Shown here: piece after piece, positions 1-5,863 of the stretch
Layout of the letters: each line of letters opens with the position of its first letter
Numbering within the stretch: the stretch's first letter is position 1
From: Candidatus Saccharimonadota bacterium
Lineage (GTDB): Bacteria; Patescibacteriota; Saccharimonadia; Saccharimonadales; Saccharimonadaceae
NCBI GenBank assembly: GCA_900556355.1
Contig: UNSP01000015.1
Span: 1-6,402, forward strand
Direction: 5' to 3'
DNA: 6,402 bases
Notes under the pieces: model-generated
What the model saw: only the letters and a program-made list of their open reading frames with translations
Databases searched by the model: none
What the model was told of the DNA's origin: nothing
Program-made: the position numbers and the translations under genes

Positions 1-1287
1 ATAAATTTTATGCAAGCGAGCCAATTGATAAGGCGCCGAATCATCGTCAGAAAAATCACCAGACAGCGCATTCAAACTACGGTCGCGCTTCAGCGGGTCA
101 ATCAAAAACGCCGCCTGCTCAACATCCCAAACTTCATGAAAACGCACCGCCACGCCATAATTATCCAACGCGTGATATAACTGCTTAACATCCGCTGCGA
201 TCACAATTCCCTGCGCCAGTAATTGCCATATAGATTGACTAATCTCATCAATTTTCGCCGTCCACGCTGACTCAGGATTTGAGCTTATGTAAATTACGTC
301 AGGCTCCGACGAGTCGATATATATTATATTTTCCGCCTCAAACATCGGCATATCGGGCAATTTTTCAATTCGTGGAATATCCAACTTCGGTTCTTCTTTT
401 TTCTCATTTTCCGCAATTTGCATTGTTTTTGGCAATCGTCCAATCAGCGAATTAAACTCCAACTTCTGTAGAATTTCCGTTACTCGCGTAAAGTCGCAAT
501 CATTAACATCCGCCACATCCCAATCCAGTTCAATCGGCGCGTCCGTCCAAATTTCCGCCACTTGCTTGGTCAAATATGCCGACTCGCGACCATTTTCCAA
601 CTTCGTTCGCAAAGCGCCTTTTTGCTCGTCCAAATGCTCATAAACTCCGTCCAGCGTTTCATATTCTTGCAATAATTTCACCGCCGTTTTCTCACCAATT
701 CCCGGCACTCCCGGCAAATTGTCACTAGAATCACCCTTCAAAGCCTTCAGGTCTAAAAATTGCTCCGTCCGAATACCATATTTCTGTTCAAAATATTCCG
801 ACGTGAATTCCTCGATATTCCTTAAACCATTTTTCATAGCGTAAACCTTGGTCATCGGTGATATCAATTGCAATGCGTCCAAATCCGACGTTATCAAGCA
901 CGTTTCAATTCCGCGAGATTCCGCTTGCCTGGCAAACGCGCCCATAATATCGTCCGCCTCGTAATCATCAATTTCATAAAGCGGCCAGCCAAACGCATCG
1001 AGCAGTTCGTGTAAAATCGGAATTTGCTGGTAAAAGTCATCGGGTGCTGGCTTGCGACCAGCTTTATATTCTGGATATAATTCCCGCCGCTTGCGAATAT
1101 TTGTGCCTCGCTTATCCCAAGCTACCGCCACATAATCCGGCTCTAATTTCTTAATTAACTCAATTGCCAAACTGACAAATCCGTACACTCCGCCAGTCGG
1201 AGTTCCGTCAGCCATCGACAATCCCGGCATAGCATAATAACCTCGGTAAAACACCGACTTTCCATCAATAACCACTAGACGCTTCAT
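1..1287 (-). CDS. polA: DNA polymerase I, N-terminal part (runs off left edge)
   Basis: DNA polymerase I removes RNA primers and fills gaps in lagging-strand synthesis and excision repair. The 429 visible residues begin MKRLVVIDGKS and hold the 5'-3' nuclease (FEN-like) domain at about 1-285. The acidic metal ligands are all present: D8, D58 (AWDKRGTNIRKR), E110/D112/D113 (YEADD), D135/D137 (TSDLDALQL) and D186/D189 (KGDSSDN), followed by the helix-hairpin-helix PGVPGIGEKTA at 192-202. A charged linker (about 290-312) leads into a 3'-5' exonuclease-like domain. There the DxE motif of strand 1 is replaced by IIYIDSSEP (321-329), and the region matching the second catalytic Asp reads DVKQLYHAL, so proofreading is probably lost. 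The polymerase domain lies outside the window. The ATG at 1287 is supported by a -10 box six bases upstream. The gene lies 16 bp downstream of the 183-residue orphan on the same strand but seems to have its own promoter. Confidence 0.95.
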   Translation of the reverse strand, partial: MKRLVVIDGKSVFYRGYYAMPGLSMADGTPTGGVYGFVSLAIELIKKLEPDYVAVAWDKRGTNIRKRRELYPEYKAGRKPAPDDFYQQIPILHELLDAFGWPLYEIDDYEADDIMGAFARQAESRGIETCLITSDLDALQLISPMTKVYAMKNGLRNIEEFTSEYFEQKYGIRTEQFLDLKALKGDSSDNLPGVPGIGEKTAVKLLQEYETLDGVYEHLDEQKGALRTKLENGRESAYLTKQVAEIWTDAPIELDWDVADVNDCDFTRVTEILQKLEFNSLIGRLPKTMQIAENEKKEEPKLDIPRIEKLPDMPMFEAENIIYIDSSEPDVIYISSNPESAWTAKIDEISQSIWQLLAQGIVIAADVKQLYHALDNYGVAVRFHEVWDVEQAAFLIDPLKRDRSLNALSGDFSDDDSAPYQLARLHKIY

Positions 1288-1302
1288 ACTTCTATTGTAG
1301 CA
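1288..1302 (-). promoter_or_regulatory. Extended -10 promoter of polA, probably leaderless
   Basis: Reading the minus strand, TGC (1302-1300) is followed directly by TACAAT (1299-1294), then six bases (AGAAGT), then the polA ATG at 1287. Transcription starting at the usual distance from a -10 box would begin at or within a base or two of the start codon. A weak -35 candidate, CTGACG, lies at 1321-1316 with 16 bp spacing, inside the end of the upstream gene. No Shine-Dalgarno sequence is present. Confidence 0.6.
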
Positions 1303-1303
1303 T

Positions 1304-1855
1304 TTAAGCGGCTATCGTCAGAGAATTGATTATTGACGCCTCAGCAAGTTTCTTCTGTGCTCTTTCGTACTTCTCGTACAACCTCTTGCGCTCCTCCAGA
1401 TAGCTATAACAATGGACATACTCAATCACTCCATCGTCATTAAAGAACACGGTTATAGTCTCATCTCTACCGTCATCTGGTCCAACAAAAAACTCATAAG
1501 AGGTTTTATGATGCCCAGGGTAACGATCAACCTCAAGCTCTTTTATGAAAGCATATCTAAACTCATCTTCATCATTGAGTATCTTATATATTTGATATCG
1601 ATCTTTCGGAATAGATGATGAAGCGGCAGGATTTTCCCAAATCATCCAAATCTGCCCATATTGATCCTCGATAGGCTCGCCAATAAGCCTCTGCCATTTC
1701 TCACTACCATCTGGATTATGATCAAATTTCGACTCCAGCTCTTCAATCTGAGCCATTATCTTATAGCTCTCTGCCAGATTTTCTTGACCCTTAATATCAA
1801 GGTCAGAAGGAGAATTCTGAGGTAACTCTTCAGTATGTCTATGAAGCGTTTTCAT
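1304..1855 (-). CDS. Hypothetical acidic protein, 183 aa, family not recognised
   Basis: I do not recognise this protein. It is soluble-looking, with no signal peptide or membrane segment. An acidic, probably helical N-terminal part runs to about residue 60 (ESYKIMAQIEELESKF at 29-44). A mixed middle follows, with aromatic strand-like stretches (YGQIWMIW at 66-73, TITVFFNDDGVIEYVHCYSY at 133-152), then a charged C-terminal helix likely to form a coiled coil (LEERKRLYEKYERAQKKL at 153-170). I chose the ATG at 1855 because a TTGACA-type promoter sits just upstream. The longer TTG start at 1936 would overlap that promoter and the divergent kinase gene. Six of nine Arg codons are AGA/AGG, against 2 of 20 in the visible polA, which suggests acquisition from elsewhere or a lineage-specific origin. 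No Shine-Dalgarno is visible. It ends 16 bp before polA. That it is a real gene rests on the promoter, length and amino acid composition, not on homology. Confidence 0.7.
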   Translation of the reverse strand: MKTLHRHTEELPQNSPSDLDIKGQENLAESYKIMAQIEELESKFDHNPDGSEKWQRLIGEPIEDQYGQIWMIWENPAASSSIPKDRYQIYKILNDEDEFRYAFIKELEVDRYPGHHKTSYEFFVGPDDGRDETITVFFNDDGVIEYVHCYSYLEERKRLYEKYERAQKKLAEASIINSLTIAA

Positions 1856-1868
1856 AGTGTGTAGCTTA

Positions 1869-1897
1869 AAGATACTCTCTATTTGGAAGAATGTCAA
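1869..1897 (-). promoter_or_regulatory. TTGACA-type promoter of the 183-aa orphan gene
   Basis: On the minus strand a perfect -35 TTGACA (1897-1892), a 17 bp spacer and a -10 TATCTT (1874-1869) precede the ATG at 1855 by 13 bases, giving a predicted leader of only about 6 nt. It lacks the TGN extension seen at the other promoters in the window. Its -35 lies in the spacer of the opposing kinase promoter, so the two should compete for RNA polymerase. Confidence 0.6.
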
Positions 1898-1911
1898 CAA
1901 ATTGTTAAAAT
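1883..1911 (+). promoter_or_regulatory. Promoter of the P-loop kinase gene, probably leaderless
   Basis: A -35-like TTGGAA (1883-1888) is separated by 17 bp from TAAAAT (1906-1911), which is preceded by TGT (1903-1905), an extended -10. Six bases (TAGTAC) then separate the hexamer from the ATG at 1918. There is no Shine-Dalgarno. The spacer holds the inverted repeat AACAA-A-TTGTT (1896-1906). Confidence 0.6.
1896..1906. repeat. Inverted repeat AACAA-A-TTGTT between divergent promoters
   Basis: Five-base arms flank one central base. The repeat overlaps the minus-strand -35 by two bases and the first base of the plus-strand -10. This is a suitable place for an operator controlling both genes, but an A/T-rich 11-mer palindrome can arise by chance, and no regulator gene is visible nearby. 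Confidence 0.3.
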
Positions 1912-1917
1912 TAGTAC

Positions 1918-2505
1918 ATGACACAACCACACGCAAAAATTATCGCCCTGGTTGGATTGGCGGGCAGCGGCAAAAGTTCGGCTGTCGAATATTTGACAGA
2001 AAAAGGATTTCCAAAAATTTATTTCGGTGGCGTTATTTATAAAGCCATGGACGAAGCTGGAATTGAAAAAACTTGGGACAATCAACAGCAATTTCGCGAA
2101 GAAATTCGTCGCCGTGAGGGCAAAGATTTCGTAATCAAACGCGTCATAAAAAACATCCACGACTTAATAAACGCTGGGCAAAATAAAATCGTTTTGGACG
2201 GATTATACACTTGGAGTGAATATAAATTCCTTAAGCATGAATTCCCTGGACAAGTTGTCGTTATTGCTATTGTTACGCCAAAATACCTCCGTTATCAACG
2301 AATGGCTAAGCGCATAGAACGCCCAATGCAACCACACGAAGTTGATCAGCGCGACTGGTCAGAAATCGAGAATTTGGAAAAAGGTGGACCAATTGCTATT
2401 GCTGATTATTTCATCATTAACGACGGCAGCCTCGAGCAATTACATCAAAAAATAGACGCCGCAACTCACGACGCCCATTTTTGTAAATCGCCCGAACAGT
2501 GTTAA
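1918..2505 (+). CDS. P-loop nucleotide kinase, UPF0200 / dephospho-CoA kinase-like
   Basis: A predicted ATP-dependent small-molecule kinase of 195 residues. The Walker A loop is GLAGSGKSS (13-21) and a Walker B-like strand is IVLDG (91-95). A lid-like Arg-rich segment spans about 129-146 (MAKRIERPMQPHEVDQRD), followed by a conserved-looking end, IAIADYFIINDGSLEQLHQKI (159-179). The order of these blocks, especially REEIRRREGK, the ERxxxP lid, RDWSEI and ADYxIxNxGSLE, matches my recollection of the archaeal UPF0200 family of dephospho-CoA-kinase-like proteins better than bacterial CoaE or adenylate kinase. The substrate is unknown: dephospho-CoA or a nucleoside monophosphate are possible. Residues 180-195 (ending FCKSPEQC) extend past the conserved end and are encoded across the likely rpoD terminator. 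The gene has its own promoter, is divergent from the 183-aa orphan, and its TAA abuts the rpoD stop with no spacer. Confidence 0.8.
   Translation: MTQPHAKIIALVGLAGSGKSSAVEYLTEKGFPKIYFGGVIYKAMDEAGIEKTWDNQQQFREEIRRREGKDFVIKRVIKNIHDLINAGQNKIVLDGLYTWSEYKFLKHEFPGQVVVIAIVTPKYLRYQRMAKRIERPMQPHEVDQRDWSEIENLEKGGPIAIADYFIINDGSLEQLHQKIDAATHDAHFCKSPEQC
2447..2476 (-). terminator. Probable intrinsic terminator of the dnaG-rpoD operon
   Basis: In the minus-strand RNA, GGCGUCG (2475-2469) pairs with CGGCGUC (2461-2455) across a 7-nt loop, giving seven pairs including two G-U wobbles. An eighth wobble pair (2476-2454) is possible. The tail is A followed by six U (2452-2447). The stem begins 30 nt after the rpoD stop codon. 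On the plus strand the wobbles become A-C mismatches, so the hairpin should act only on rpoD transcripts. The whole element lies in the 3' coding sequence of the convergent kinase gene. Confidence 0.5.
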
Positions 2506-3468
2506 CTAATCCAGATATTCGTAAAGTTTTTTCGCGTCTTTGTGTTTGCGAAGTTTTGCTAGCGCCTTAGCTTCAATCTGGCGGATTCGTTCACGCGTAA
2601 CCGCAAATTCCTGACCAACTTCTTCCAAAGTGTGATTTTTCCCATTGTCCAAACCAAAACGCATTCGAACAATTTTTTGCTCACGATCACTCAAACTTGA
2701 TAGAATTTCCTGAACTTGCTCTTTTAACAATTGATTTGAAGCGGAATCTTCTGGCGAAACCGTATCTTCGTCAACGATAAAATCTTGCAAAACTGAATCA
2801 TCATCTTCACCGTCACGACCAACACCAGCATCCAAAGAAGAGATGTCTTGCTTAATCTTAATGACATATTCAATTTTCTCTGGCTCCATATCCAATTCTT
2901 TAGACAATTCTTCAATTGTCGGCTCACGGTTCAATTCCTGTGTCATTCGTCGCTGAGTACGCAACAATTTATTGATCGTTTCCACCATGTGAACTGGAAT
3001 GCGAATCGTTCGCGCCTGATCAGCAATCGCACGCGTAATCGCCTGACGAATCCACCAAGTTGCATAAGTCGAAAACTTAAATCCCTTATCCGGATCAAAC
3101 TTCTCAACCGCACGCAAAAGCCCAGTATTTCCCTCTTGAATCAGATCCAAAAAGTCCAAGCCACGACCCGAATATCGCTTAGCAATTGACACCACCAAAC
3201 GCATATTCGCCTCAGCCATCTTATCTTTAGCCTTCTTATCGCCTTCAACAATTCGGCGCGCCAAGTCCATTTCTTCTTCAGAACTAAGTAGTGGAATTTT
3301 ACCAATTTCGCGCAAGTACAGCCTGACCGAGTCATCCGACACGTCGTCCAAATATTGCCCAGTTGTCAACGAATCCAAATCTTCCGATTCTTCTTCGTCT
3401 ATAAGCGTTGGATCAAAATCATCATCTTCGTTTAAGTTTACTGGCTTCGTCGTGATATCGTCGCTCAC
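2506..3468 (-). CDS. rpoD: RNA polymerase primary sigma factor (RpoD/SigA)
   Basis: The group 1 sigma factor directs RNA polymerase to housekeeping promoters. At 320 residues it is short because region 1.1 is missing. The first 47 residues are instead a strongly acidic tail (18 Asp/Glu). Region 1.2 is at about 46-75 ([21 protein letters not shown]). Region 2 (about 85-160) holds the core-binding [19 protein letters not shown] and the -10-recognising [17 protein letters not shown] (132-148). Region 3 is about 162-240. Region 4 ends in the -35-binding helix-turn-helix [20 protein letters not shown] (282-301). The start is GTG at 3468; the overlapping ATG at 3470 is in another frame, being the last codon of dnaG. 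AAGGAG (3479-3474), five bases upstream of the GTG, supports this start. The GTGA overlap with dnaG suggests translational coupling. The stop is TAG. Confidence 0.97.
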   Translation of the reverse strand: MSDDITTKPVNLNEDDDFDPTLIDEEESEDLDSLTTGQYLDDVSDDSVRLYLREIGKIPLLSSEEEMDLARRIVEGDKKAKDKMAEANMRLVVSIAKRYSGRGLDFLDLIQEGNTGLLRAVEKFDPDKGFKFSTYATWWIRQAITRAIADQARTIRIPVHMVETINKLLRTQRRMTQELNREPTIEELSKELDMEPEKIEYVIKIKQDISSLDAGVGRDGEDDDSVLQDFIVDEDTVSPEDSASNQLLKEQVQEILSSLSDREQKIVRMRFGLDNGKNHTLEEVGQEFAVTRERIRQIEAKALAKLRKHKDAKKLYEYLD

Positions 3469-5198
3469 ATTTTCTCCTTAATCAGATTATTTAAGCTCTG
3501 GCGTAGATTCTGAGACAAAACCTCATCACCCGACGCCTCAGCCTCTCTAAGCTGCGTTAATAGTTGATTCTTTTTGTTTTCGCGATGTTTGATTGTTATC
3601 TGTCTGACTAGCCGAGCCATCTCTTCGTCCAAGCTTTTTTGCTCCCAATTGGCGTAACGACTTTCACTTTTCAACTGTACTATTTTCACATACTGTTCGA
3701 TTTTTTGCAAGTCCAGGGGAACTTCACCCAGGTCTACGTCTGGGTTTTTTCGCAAATAGCCAATCAATTGCCGCGCGTTGTCATCATCCAGCATTTCGCC
3801 AGAAACCGCCGCCAACCAACGCCGCACGGATTTTTCACTCGCCGCCAGCCCCGCCAGCATATCCTCAGTTTCATCCTGAACCGGAGTCGGTTTTTCTTTT
3901 TCAATTTTAGCCTTTTTCAATTGATGTTCAGCGACTTTTTCATTCGACAATTTTGCCTTCAGCGCGGTAATTGACGCGCCAGTTTTTTCAGAAATCACCG
4001 ACAAATAATGCTCTTGTTCCACCGGATCTTTCAAGCCTCGGACAATTCTCAGCGCAATGGTCGAAAATCTTCGCTTGCCTTCCGCCGACTTCAAATTCTC
4101 CATTTCCGCATATCTAGCAATTACCCAATCCACCGCTGGCTGAGATTGGTCAATCGCCGCTTGCCAAAGCGCTGGATCTTTTTGGATCAATTCGTCTGGA
4201 TCTTTGACGCCATCAGGCAAACTTACCACTTCCAACTCCACGCCGACTTCCTGCGCCAAGTTGATAGCGCGTTCCGTTGCATTAACCCCCGCTCGATCGC
4301 CATCAAACGCCAAGCGAATCCGCCCTGCCAATCGACTAAGTGACTTCAAATGTTGCGTCGTCATCGCCGTTCCAGAGGTCGCAACCACGTTTTTGACGCC
4401 CGCTTGATGACTGCTAATTACGTCCAAATTGCCCTCAACAATCACCGCCACATCGCTTTTTCGAATCGCTTCTTTGGCTTGATGCAAACCAAAAATATGT
4501 CGCGATTTATCAAATAACAGTGTTTGCGGCGTGTTCAAGTATTTTGGCGCACGCGGATCGTCACGAATAATTCTGCCCGTAAATCCCACAACTTCGCCAT
4601 TGCCGTCACTCAGCGCCACCATCATTCGCCCGCGAAACAAATCACCACCAAACCGATTCGACAAGCCAGCGTCCGCCAATTCCTGCCTAGAAAATCCTCT
4701 TTTTTCCAATGCTTTTGTCAACGTGTCGCCATTCTCCGGCGCATAGCCAATCAAAAAATCACCAATCGTCTGACGATTTAACCGCCGTTTTTTAACCACA
4801 TAATTTAAGGCTGCCGAATTTTTCACCAAATTCTGCTGATAGAAATTAGCAGCCAATTTAAGCGCTTCTCTGGCTCTGGCACGACGCTTGGCTGTTCGTC
4901 CATCACCATTAGAAAACAAAGTCAGATCAACGCCCGCCTTCCGAGCCAAATGTTCCAGCGATTGACGAAAATCCATTCCTTCCACCATCATCACAAACGT
5001 AAAAATATCGCCACCTTTTCCAGAAGAAAAATCGTGCCAAATCTGCTTTTCTGGACTGACCATAAAGCTTGGGGTTCGCTCGTCGGTAAACGGACTTAAA
5101 CCCTTCAAATTGCGCCCCGCTCGCTTCAACTGAACATACTCACCAATCACATCCTCGATGTTCAGTCGCGTCCGCACTTCTTCTTTGGCATCATTCAT
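3465..5198 (-). CDS. dnaG: DNA primase DnaG with a zinc-ligand-less N-terminal domain
   Basis: DnaG makes the RNA primers for replication at the fork, working with the replicative helicase. At 577 residues it is near normal length. The N-terminal domain (about 1-95) keeps the zinc-domain framework [14 protein letters not shown] and [16 protein letters not shown]. However, the CxxH...CxxC ligand positions are S35, T38, D56 and S59, so zinc cannot bind in the usual way. The core polymerase region has [20 protein letters not shown] (187-206). The TOPRIM domain has E255 in IVEGNLDV and D299/D301 in AFDGDRAG, so the catalytic acids are intact. The C-terminal part (about 445-577) is helical and fits a helicase-binding domain. 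The ATG at 5198 lies six bases after a TATAAT box. The final ATG-TGA overlaps the rpoD GTG start. rpsU, which often precedes dnaG, is absent here. Confidence 0.97.
   Translation of the reverse strand: MNDAKEEVRTRLNIEDVIGEYVQLKRAGRNLKGLSPFTDERTPSFMVSPEKQIWHDFSSGKGGDIFTFVMMVEGMDFRQSLEHLARKAGVDLTLFSNGDGRTAKRRARAREALKLAANFYQQNLVKNSAALNYVVKKRRLNRQTIGDFLIGYAPENGDTLTKALEKRGFSRQELADAGLSNRFGGDLFRGRMMVALSDGNGEVVGFTGRIIRDDPRAPKYLNTPQTLLFDKSRHIFGLHQAKEAIRKSDVAVIVEGNLDVISSHQAGVKNVVATSGTAMTTQHLKSLSRLAGRIRLAFDGDRAGVNATERAINLAQEVGVELEVVSLPDGVKDPDELIQKDPALWQAAIDQSQPAVDWVIARYAEMENLKSAEGKRRFSTIALRIVRGLKDPVEQEHYLSVISEKTGASITALKAKLSNEKVAEHQLKKAKIEKEKPTPVQDETEDMLAGLAASEKSVRRWLAAVSGEMLDDDNARQLIGYLRKNPDVDLGEVPLDLQKIEQYVKIVQLKSESRYANWEQKSLDEEMARLVRQITIKHRENKKNQLLTQLREAEASGDEVLSQNLRQSLNNLIKEKM
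3474..3479 (-). promoter_or_regulatory. Shine-Dalgarno AAGGAG deciding the rpoD GTG start
   Basis: AAGGAG ends five bases before GTG at 3468 and lies within the last codons of dnaG. It is the clearest Shine-Dalgarno in the window and belongs to a downstream operon gene, whereas the first genes of transcripts here show none. Confidence 0.8.
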
Positions 5199-5213
5199 AT
5201 TTTTATTATATCA
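5199..5213 (-). promoter_or_regulatory. Extended -10 promoter of dnaG-rpoD, probably leaderless
   Basis: On the minus strand TGA (5213-5211) is followed by a perfect TATAAT (5210-5205), six bases (AAAAAT) and the dnaG ATG at 5198. No good -35 is present at 16-18 bp (the sequence there is about ACAATA), so the extended -10 probably carries recognition. No Shine-Dalgarno is seen. Confidence 0.65.
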
Positions 5214-5216
5214 CTC

Positions 5217-5245
5217 TTTACCTCTGTTATTGTTTGTGGTTAAAT
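5217..5245 (+). promoter_or_regulatory. Promoter of the membrane-protein gene, probably leaderless
   Basis: TTTACC (5217-5222), a 17 bp spacer ending in TGG, and TTAAAT (5240-5245) are followed by six bases (AGAAAT) and ATG at 5252. This favours the ATG over an in-frame TTG at 5234, which lies upstream of the -10. The 53 bp gap holds this promoter and the divergent dnaG promoter and nothing else that I can see. Confidence 0.5.
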
Positions 5246-5251
5246 AGAAAT

Positions 5252-5863
5252 ATGTATCCTGACAATTTGAACAACCAACCTCAAGGTATCGATTATCTGA
5301 ATCAAATTGCCACACCTCCGCCAGCGGAAGGTTTTGATAAAAAAACCAAAATCATCATCGCTATTTTGAGTTTTATCGGCTTGATAACCCTAATCGCGAT
5401 ATTTGTTTTTTCACAAGATTCTATGTCGAATGCCAACCCGTCACAAGTTGCGGCGCGCGTTAATAAGTTACTCACTATTTCCAAAAAATACAATAATAAG
5501 TTCCGCTCAACCAGCTTGCAAACCACCAATAGTTCTCTAGTTGCAGTACTAACCACCGCAGACGCCTCAATGGGCGAAGCGCTTCAAACAACCGGCATCA
5601 ATTATAAGGAGAAACAGAAGGACATCCTCGCTCTAGATCCGTCGGAAAAATTAGAGAAAAAATTGGACGAAGCTCTTCTGAACACACAATTGGATATTAC
5701 CTATGCTCATGAGATGAATGTGCAAATAACAGATACAATCAATATGATGAAAAAGGTGTACAAGTCCACCAAGTCAAAAAAGATGCGCGAATGGCTAGTA
5801 AAAACTGCTGGCGATTTAGAGAATATCCAGAAGCAGATCAATCAAATAATTAAAGCAGATTAA
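5252..5863 (+). CDS. Single-pass membrane protein of unknown function, 203 aa
   Basis: I do not recognise the family. A short Asn/Gln/Pro-rich N-terminus (MYPDNLNNQPQGIDYLNQIA, then a PPP run at 22-24) leads through FDKKTK (28-33) into one hydrophobic segment of about 34-54 (IIIAILSFIGLITLIAIFVF). Lysines before the segment favour an N-in topology, leaving about 150 residues outside the cytoplasm. That outer part is largely helical, Ser/Thr/Gln/Lys-rich, without cysteine, with possible coiled-coil stretches at about 131-145 and 176-203. There is no cleavable signal motif or lipobox, so it is probably anchored at the cell surface. It is divergent from dnaG, and its TAA overlaps the stop of the convergent MmcQ-family gene in a shared TTAA. 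It could be a structural or adhesion-related surface protein, but nothing in the sequence proves this. Confidence 0.75.
   Translation: MYPDNLNNQPQGIDYLNQIATPPPAEGFDKKTKIIIAILSFIGLITLIAIFVFSQDSMSNANPSQVAARVNKLLTISKKYNNKFRSTSLQTTNSSLVAVLTTADASMGEALQTTGINYKEKQKDILALDPSEKLEKKLDEALLNTQLDITYAHEMNVQITDTINMMKKVYKSTKSKKMREWLVKTAGDLENIQKQINQIIKAD

Noticed and set aside
1856..1936. N-terminal extension of the orphan gene to a TTG start at 1936
   Set aside because: It would run through the TTGACA/TATCTT promoter and into the first codons of the divergent kinase. The ATG at 1855 fits the promoter.
2526..2556. Possible plus-strand terminator for the kinase (TTCGC 2531-2535 with GCGAA 2548-2552, then GTTTT)
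   Set aside because: Only five pairs around a 12-nt loop, with a weak U tract, inside rpoD coding sequence; too weak to annotate.
2848..4781. Open frames of 64-113 codons on the plus strand opposite rpoD and dnaG, and 64-67 codons on the minus strand within rpoD
   Set aside because: They lie wholly inside two unmistakable conserved genes, have no promoter or Shine-Dalgarno of their own and no recognisable domains; they are frame shadows.
5234..5251. TTG start at 5234 for the membrane-protein gene
   Set aside because: It lies upstream of the likely -10 box at 5240-5245, and the ATG at 5252 sits at the same distance from that box as in three other genes.
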